Made by a program: the position numbers and the translations under genes. The notes beneath the pieces were generated by a model. That model did not search any database and was not told the origin of the DNA. It worked only from the letters and a program-made list of their open reading frames with translations. This document shows positions 59,595-64,000 of a stretch of DNA of 64,000 bases, piece by piece. The DNA lies in the NCBI RefSeq assembly GCF_001511835.1, contig NZ_LN997849.1, positions 103,291-167,290 on the forward strand, read 5' to 3'. The DNA comes from Magnetospirillum sp. XM-1 (GTDB lineage Bacteria > Pseudomonadota > Alphaproteobacteria > Rhodospirillales > Magnetospirillaceae). Numbering within the stretch: the first letter of the stretch is position 1; each line of letters starts with the position of its first letter.

Positions 59595-61259
59595 ATGAAT
59601 AATATAAGTTTACGGCTGCAAATAATTATGATCAGTTTGATCACTACGATGGGCCTCTTCGCCATCGGTTTTGCTTATTATTTTGGCAACAAAGTGGCCG
59701 CTGAACACATGCTGATGTCACAGGCTATTGACGCTCGTCGGCAGGAGGCCATTGATTTCCAGCATATCGTTGATGAATTGCGAATATCTTCCAAACAAGT
59801 CTTGATGCATCCGACTGAAAGTGCCAATAAAGACTTCACAAATAACCTTCTGGCGGCTAAGCGGATTGCTTCCGGTGTTCGAGGCACATCCGAGCACGGA
59901 CACGGTCACGGTGATGACGCTGGATCCGAGGTTAATAATATAGCCAAAGCCCTGGAAAATTACGGCTCCGCCATTGTACAATTATTGCAAGGGGGTGACG
60001 GGAAAAATAACAATGAGTCGGCCGAAAAAATTGCGGAATCAGAGCTTCTCCCGCTGATTAGACAATTCATAGATGGGGAGCGCAAAAAGTATATTGCCAT
60101 GAACTCCGAGGTTTATGAAGCAATTGATTCACAGAGACAATTTATGTATTCATTCATTTTCTTAATTACAATAGCAACGCTTGCTGCTTCGCTTGCAATT
60201 GGCCGCCGCGTCTCGAGGCCAATCCTTGATATGGCCACTGCCATGCATCAATTGGCTGAGGGTAACCTAAATGCTGTCGTTCCTGGACTCGAGAGACAGG
60301 ACGAAATTGGCTCTATGGCGGCCGCAATGGCAGTATTCCGCAATAATGCCGAGAAGGTCCAGGCACTGAGAGTAGAACAGGAAGCGCTAAGACACCGTTC
60401 CGAAATGGAACGACGGCAAATACTATCAGAGTTAGCAGAGGGGTTTGCCGCAGGGCTAGGCTCGCGGCTTGACCGAGTTGGTGCGGCTGTTGCCTCTCTA
60501 GACAGTATGGCTATTTCGTTGCGCGGAAGTGCCAATTCTTCACTTACAGCTTCCACTGATGCGACGGATCGCTCACAGGCCAGCTCGGCGGTACTATCAT
60601 CCGTCGCTGCCGCTACCGAGGAACTATCCCGTTCTGCCGAGGAGATCGGAAGCCTTGTTGGTCGGGCGACTGTGACAACAGCCGAAGCTGTAACCGAAGC
60701 ACAGCGCACCGATACCATCGTTAGGGGATTGTCTGAGGCCGCCTCCCGAATTGGTGAAATCGTCCAGTTGATTGGCAAAATTGCCCGCCAGACCAATATG
60801 CTTGCGCTAAATGCTACCATCGAGGCAGCCAGGGCCGGTGAAGCCGGTAAGGGTTTTAGTGTTGTAGCGGGAGAGGTGAAGTCACTGGCTCGGCAAACAT
60901 CCGAGGCCACAGACGAAATTGAGCAACAGATAACGGCAATCGCTGAGGCATCGGTGAATGCTGTCTCCGCAATTGGCACAATCAAGGAAGCTGTTGAGAA
61001 TATTGATGGCATTGCCGCCGGAATTGACATGGCAGTCAGTCAGCAAATTATTGCGACCAGAGATATTTCACGCGATGTGCAGCAAGTTGCAACTGCTGCC
61101 CAGGATGTCTTAATTTCTGTCGGTGAAACTTCCGAAGCTGCAAAGGCAACAGGAAGATTTTCGCAAGACATTGCCTCCGCAGCCACCGATCTCGCTGCTC
61201 AATCAACGCAGTTACGAGAAGAAGCATCTCACTTCTTAGGTACCATCCGTAGCGCCTGA
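59595..61259 (+). CDS. Methyl-accepting chemotaxis protein with His-rich sensor insert
   Basis: A 554-residue chemoreceptor. A first helix (~residues 6-30) is followed by a periplasmic ligand domain of ~150 residues with a HGHGHGDD run at ~100-107, a second helix (~180-200), and HAMP (RRVSRPILDMATAMHQLAEGN). The cytoplasmic signalling domain has the hairpin tip IVQLIGKIARQTNMLALNATIEAARAGEAGKGFSVVAGEVKSLA. Codon use is clearly less GC-rich than that of its neighbours, a sign of recent transfer. ATG 59,595 (MNNISLRL) is chosen because the receptor helix starts there; 59,538 is an alternative. The His run suggests metal sensing. Confidence 0.9.
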   Translation: MNNISLRLQIIMISLITTMGLFAIGFAYYFGNKVAAEHMLMSQAIDARRQEAIDFQHIVDELRISSKQVLMHPTESANKDFTNNLLAAKRIASGVRGTSEHGHGHGDDAGSEVNNIAKALENYGSAIVQLLQGGDGKNNNESAEKIAESELLPLIRQFIDGERKKYIAMNSEVYEAIDSQRQFMYSFIFLITIATLAASLAIGRRVSRPILDMATAMHQLAEGNLNAVVPGLERQDEIGSMAAAMAVFRNNAEKVQALRVEQEALRHRSEMERRQILSELAEGFAAGLGSRLDRVGAAVASLDSMAISLRGSANSSLTASTDATDRSQASSAVLSSVAAATEELSRSAEEIGSLVGRATVTTAEAVTEAQRTDTIVRGLSEAASRIGEIVQLIGKIARQTNMLALNATIEAARAGEAGKGFSVVAGEVKSLARQTSEATDEIEQQITAIAEASVNAVSAIGTIKEAVENIDGIAAGIDMAVSQQIIATRDISRDVQQVATAAQDVLISVGETSEAAKATGRFSQDIASAATDLAAQSTQLREEASHFLGTIRSA

Positions 61260-61311
61260 GAATTCAACGCCTTACCTCAGAACTACCATCGCCTTCCTCC
61301 TCAGTCGGCGA

Positions 61312-61326
61312 TTTACAAAAGTTTAC
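61312..61326 (+). promoter_or_regulatory. TTTAC-type regulator box F
   Basis: TTTACAAAAGTTTAC with a third TTTAC at 61,345, the same spacing as in box D. It precedes a 14-codon leader frame and flgB. Confidence 0.7.
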
Positions 61327-61392
61327 AATCGCTGACATCAACCATTTACATAGCGATGCTGTGATGGATGCTCCCAAGGGAGGGAGATCGCC

Positions 61393-61437
61393 ATGAAAAC
61401 GACCGTCACTGAAACGCCAAAGGGTTGGGAGGGCTAA
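61393..61437 (+). CDS. 14-residue leader peptide frame before flgB
   Basis: ATG 61,393 follows GGGAGGGAG; the frame reads MKTTVTETPKGWEG and its last codons contain the GGGAGGG ribosome binding site of flgB, whose ATG is 3 bp after the stop. It probably couples translation into flgB. Confidence 0.35.
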   Translation: MKTTVTETPKGWEG

Positions 61438-61440
61438 GAC

Positions 61441-61839
61441 ATGCTCGACCAGCTCACGATCTTCAAGATGGCTCGGGCGCGCATGGACTGGGCCGCCCAA
61501 CGACAGGAGGTGCTGGCCGGGAACGTGGCCAACGCCAACACCCCGCGCTATCTGCCCAAGGACGTCAAGAAATTCGACTTCAAGGACATGCTGGCCGAGG
61601 TCCAGGCGCCACCGCTCGCCACCACCCAGCCCCAGCATATCGCCGCTCCGGCCAGTAATTCCCTTGTCGTCGAAACCATGCGCAAGCCCTTCGAGAGCAC
61701 CCCGAACGGCAACGGCGTGATTCTGGAAGAGCAGATGGCGAAGATCAACGACACCAAGGGCGCCCACAATATGGCCGCCGACATCTATCAGAAGAACCTG
61801 AAGATGATGCGCCTGGCGCTCGGTCGTACAGGCGTCTGA
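61441..61839 (+). CDS. flgB: Flagellar basal-body rod protein FlgB
   Basis: A 132-residue rod protein of usual length with the N-terminal rod signature VLAGNVANANTPRYLPKD and the C-terminal helical end AHNMAADIYQKNLKMMRLALGR. FlgB forms the proximal rod next to the export gate. Its promoter region carries box F, not the sigma-54 or sigma-28 elements normal for flagellar rods, as far as I can see. flgC follows 11 bp later. Confidence 0.95.
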   Translation: MLDQLTIFKMARARMDWAAQRQEVLAGNVANANTPRYLPKDVKKFDFKDMLAEVQAPPLATTQPQHIAAPASNSLVVETMRKPFESTPNGNGVILEEQMAKINDTKGAHNMAADIYQKNLKMMRLALGRTGV

Positions 61840-61850
61840 GGAGAATGGTC

Positions 61851-62261
61851 ATGGACCCCTTGATGAACAGTTCGAAGATCGCCCAGTCCGGTCTGAAGGT
61901 TCAGACGCAGCGGCTGCGGGTGATTTCCGAGAACCTCGCCAATGCCGATTCCCTGGCCCAGACCCCCGAGGGACTGCCCTACCAACGCAAGACGGTGACC
62001 TTCAAGAACGAACTCGACCGCGAGATGGGAACCAAGCTGGTCAAGGTGGACAAGGTCCGCCCCGATAGCGCCGAATTCCAGCGGCGCTACGATCCCAAGC
62101 ATCCCGCCGCCGACCGCGACGGCTATGTGCTGGCCCCCAACGTCAACCCGCTGATCGAAATGATGGACATGCGCGAGGCGCAGCGCAGCTACGAGGCCAA
62201 TCTCCAGGTGATCCAGACCTCTCGGGCGATGATGGACCGGACCATGGACCTGCTCAAATAG
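61851..62261 (+). CDS. flgC: Flagellar basal-body rod protein FlgC
   Basis: A 136-residue rod protein with the family blocks SSKIAQSGLKVQTQRLRVISENLANADS at the start and YVLAPNVNPLIEMMDMREAQRSYEANLQVIQTSRAMMDRTMDLLK at the end. ATG 61,851 is preferred since GAGGAG is 7 bp upstream (61,845 is too close). It builds the rod with FlgB. fliE, which usually follows, is absent; an unrelated small exported protein takes its place. Confidence 0.95.
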   Translation: MDPLMNSSKIAQSGLKVQTQRLRVISENLANADSLAQTPEGLPYQRKTVTFKNELDREMGTKLVKVDKVRPDSAEFQRRYDPKHPAADRDGYVLAPNVNPLIEMMDMREAQRSYEANLQVIQTSRAMMDRTMDLLK

Positions 62262-62282
62262 GCCGAACCAGAGGAGGCTCAC

Positions 62283-62654
62283 ATGGCGGCATCACGGCTC
62301 ATTCCCGCCCTGGCGGTCGCCTTACTGGCGCTGCCATTCTCCCTGGGAACGGTCCATGCCGGAGAGGTTACCGAGGCCGAAGCCTGCCAGACCCAACTTG
62401 ACGAACTCGGTGCCAACCTGCGGGGCGCCCCCATGGGAGCAATCGGCCGGCCCGGACAGCCCCCGGTCAAGCTCGACAACGGGAAGTGGTATCCGGTCTC
62501 CGAGATCGACTCGATCCGGCAGGAGTTGCATCGCGCGGCGAGGCTGTGCCGGGAAGGAAAAACCCACGAAGGCCTCAACGAGTTGAATCTGGTTCGGCGG
62601 CATTTCGACCTTGCCGCCCTGCCTCATCCAGAAAGCCATGGGGTCCAGAAGTAG
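62283..62654 (+). CDS. Small exported protein, relative of the one at 58,898
   Basis: A 123-residue protein with signal peptide (LIPALAVALLALPFSLGTVHA) and a helical domain ending CREGKTHEGLNELNLVRRHFDLAALPHPESHG, the same C-terminal pattern as the 112-residue protein at 58,898. It replaces fliE after flgC (21-bp gap), in the same transcript. Function unknown. Confidence 0.7.
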   Translation: MAASRLIPALAVALLALPFSLGTVHAGEVTEAEACQTQLDELGANLRGAPMGAIGRPGQPPVKLDNGKWYPVSEIDSIRQELHRAARLCREGKTHEGLNELNLVRRHFDLAALPHPESHGVQK

Positions 62655-62974
62655 ACCCAGGCCTCTCCAGCATGGAATGCCTGCCGCATCATACGCCGGT
62701 TTGTTGGTGCTTGGGCGCTACGATCAAGATGTAAGCCTGTAATGAGGCGCCGGAACAGCTTCTGATCGTGGCGCGATTTCAGCGGGCGCTATAGATTTGA
62801 ATATTTTTGATAATAAATTACCAGGTTGATGCCTCCAAGTTGTTTTATGTGTCGCCGTTGTTTACAAAACCTTACCATAAAGCCAGCGCATATACTTACA
62901 AATAATCTACAATAACCGCTGACGATAAGGCCGAGCACAACATGGGCCTGAATTATCTTCTGTGGTGACATATT
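62655..62974. other. AT-richer intergenic region with box G upstream of fliQ
   Basis: About 320 bp with no gene. It holds box G (62,861), a TATACT (62,891) that could be the -10, and a further CTTAC (62,895) and TCTAC (62,906). Base composition is more AT-rich than that of the neighbouring genes. The first part (62,655-62,790) shows no clear terminator. Confidence 0.4.
62861..62875 (+). promoter_or_regulatory. TTTAC-type regulator box G
   Basis: TTTACAAAACCTTAC with TATACT 15 bp downstream. It precedes fliQ by about 100 bp. Confidence 0.6.
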
Positions 62975-63250
62975 ATGACTGAGGCGGAGCTGATTGACCT
63001 GGCAAGAGAAAGCATGATCGTTTTCATAAAGATGTCCGCCCCTGCTTTGATTATAGGGTTAGCCGTTGGCTTGCTTATCTCTCTAATCCAGACGCTGACC
63101 CAAATCATGGAGCAGACAATCACTTTTGTGCCGAAATTTATTGCGACCGGGGCCGCGATCCTAATCTTTGGATCATTCATGCTCCAGGAGCTTATCAATT
63201 TCACTCGCCAACTCATGGACCGCATAATTAGCGGCGGGGTGTCCCCATGA
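62975..63250 (+). CDS. fliQ: Flagellar export gate protein FliQ
   Basis: A 91-residue protein of family length with two membrane helices (~residues 18-40 and ~52-74) and the typical order AELIDLARESMIVFIKMSAPALIIGLAVGLLISLIQTLTQIMEQT, then FVPKFIATG. It forms the FliPQR export gate with FliP and FliR, which are not encoded here. Its codon use is AT-richer than neighbouring genes. The last 4 bp overlap the next start (ATGA). Confidence 0.9.
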   Translation: MTEAELIDLARESMIVFIKMSAPALIIGLAVGLLISLIQTLTQIMEQTITFVPKFIATGAAILIFGSFMLQELINFTRQLMDRIISGGVSP

Positions 63251-63747
63251 TGATCTGGGGCCGGCTCGTGGCTTTGGTCGTCTGCACCATCCTGCTGCCA
63301 TGGCCGACATCGGCGCGAGAACAGGTCTCCAGCCCTATCGGGGAGCAGCCTGCCGCACCGCCACGGGAACGTCTGGCCAGCACCCGTGCCCTGCCACTGT
63401 CGCATCTGCTGGGGCTGTGCGGCGAGGTCAAGAGACTTCTAATTCTCGACAGCGAACTGGGCAAGCGCCCCCTGTCCCCCGAGGATATCTACGTAGTCAA
63501 CAATGCCGCTAAATGTTTGGCGGCTACTGCGGCTATCTTCGAGACCATCCGGGTGATGGCCCCCATGTATCAGGAGCACCAGGTCTGCATGCCCTCCGGG
63601 GTTAAAGACGAGAAATTGCTGGCAGGTCTACTGGAATGGCTGGAGGTTCTCGACCGCGAGGGCGTCGATGATATCTTCCGCCTCAGCGCGCCACGGGCCT
63701 TCATCCTTTATATCCGCAAAACCTATCCCTGCGAGGCGGAGGAATAG
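63247..63747 (+). CDS. Exported protein with Rap1a/Tai-like domain
   Basis: A 166-residue protein with signal peptide (MMIWGRLVALVVCTILLPWPTSA). The C-terminal ~90 residues hold paired cysteines and the pattern KCLAATAAIFETIR...HQVCMPSGVKDEKLLAGLLEWLEVLD...YPC, which resembles the Rap1a/Tai immunity-protein domain (all-helical, disulfide-bonded). It starts in an ATGA overlap with fliQ. Whether it serves immunity, as Rap1a does for a type VI effector, or another periplasmic task is unknown. Confidence 0.5.
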   Translation: MMIWGRLVALVVCTILLPWPTSAREQVSSPIGEQPAAPPRERLASTRALPLSHLLGLCGEVKRLLILDSELGKRPLSPEDIYVVNNAAKCLAATAAIFETIRVMAPMYQEHQVCMPSGVKDEKLLAGLLEWLEVLDREGVDDIFRLSAPRAFILYIRKTYPCEAEE

Positions 63748-63804
63748 CGCAGTTCACCTTGGGCATGGCGTAGGATTTGGAGTGAACAAGCCGCTAGGGA
63801 GCTT

Positions 63805-64000
63805 CTATCTTGGCTGAGGTGATGGTTGAGTCGGCAATCGGATTTGCTGGAAGATCATCCGGCGGCAATCGGCGATCTCGACCACGACGGCGTCGTCCCG
63901 AGAATAGTCCGCGTCAAGCAATGCGACCGGATGGGCCGTCGCCAGGACGTTGGAGACATCCATGAAAAGACCGGGGGCGGCGGCCTCGTCGACCGTCGTC
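63805..64000 (-). CDS. C-terminal part of a protein running off the window
   Basis: On the minus strand an open frame enters at 64,000 and ends with TAG at 63,805. The 64 residues (...DVSNVLATAHPVALLDADYSR, VVVEIADCRRMIFQQIRLPTQPS) have a natural composition and good alphaproteobacterial codon use, unlike the other frames. It is the end of an unrecognised protein converging on the Rap1a-like gene. Confidence 0.5.
   Translation of the reverse strand, partial: TTVDEAAAPGLFMDVSNVLATAHPVALLDADYSRDDAVVVEIADCRRMIFQQIRLPTQPSPQPR

Overview
The window reads as DNA from a high-GC alphaproteobacterium, most likely a Rhodospirillales member close to Magnetospirillum. The evidence is a LexA box of the alphaproteobacterial GTTC-N7-GTTC form, the flavour of the flagellar FlgB/FlgC/FliQ proteins, the many c-di-GMP and chemoreceptor genes and the codon bias. 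The genus is an inference from style, not from a marker gene.

It has two parts that differ in content. Positions 1 to about 34,276 look like a mobilisable plasmid or integrated plasmid. This part holds a replication pair (winged-helix protein and DnaB-like helicase), a Mob/Pre-type relaxase-like protein, an EAL-domain protein, and a type I secretion set (ABC permease half without an ATPase domain, HlyD adaptor). It also carries a receiver protein, a giant tandem-repeat secreted adhesin broken by a frameshift, and a leftward transfer block (large hydrophilic protein, TraA/MobA-type relaxase-helicase, AAA+ ATPase, VirD4-like coupling protein, several small proteins). Last come a truncated DNA cytosine methyltransferase, a LapG-like cysteine protease and a LexA-controlled umuD. 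Several genes here are chimeric. The AAA+ ATPase is cut in two, with its N-terminal half fused to the relaxase near 24,088 and its C-terminal half near 30,400-31,260 fused to the methyltransferase remnant.

At 34,277 a Tn3-family inverted repeat interrupts umuD and tnpA follows. From about 37,490 to the window end comes a metal-stress island: an OmpR-type two-component system, an IS110 insertion, a Cus-type tripartite efflux operon (FixH/YtkA-like protein, outer membrane factor, adaptor with two metal-binding modules, CusA-like pump) and ychJ and YkgJ-like genes. A second, Czc-type tripartite operon follows with cytochrome c, HD-GYP and DUF411 genes, then small exported proteins, a chemoreceptor with a histidine-rich insert, flgB, flgC, fliQ and a Rap1a-like exported protein.

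The most notable signal is a direct repeat, consensus TTTAC-N5-TTTAC, seen seven times (39,689; 48,896; 49,279; 58,272; 58,801; 61,312; 62,861), each time upstream of a gene or operon of the island, including flgB and fliQ. It resembles the CpxR-type box read on the other strand and probably defines a regulon controlled by the two-component system encoded at its left edge. Roles not tied to a recognisable family are given as unknown.
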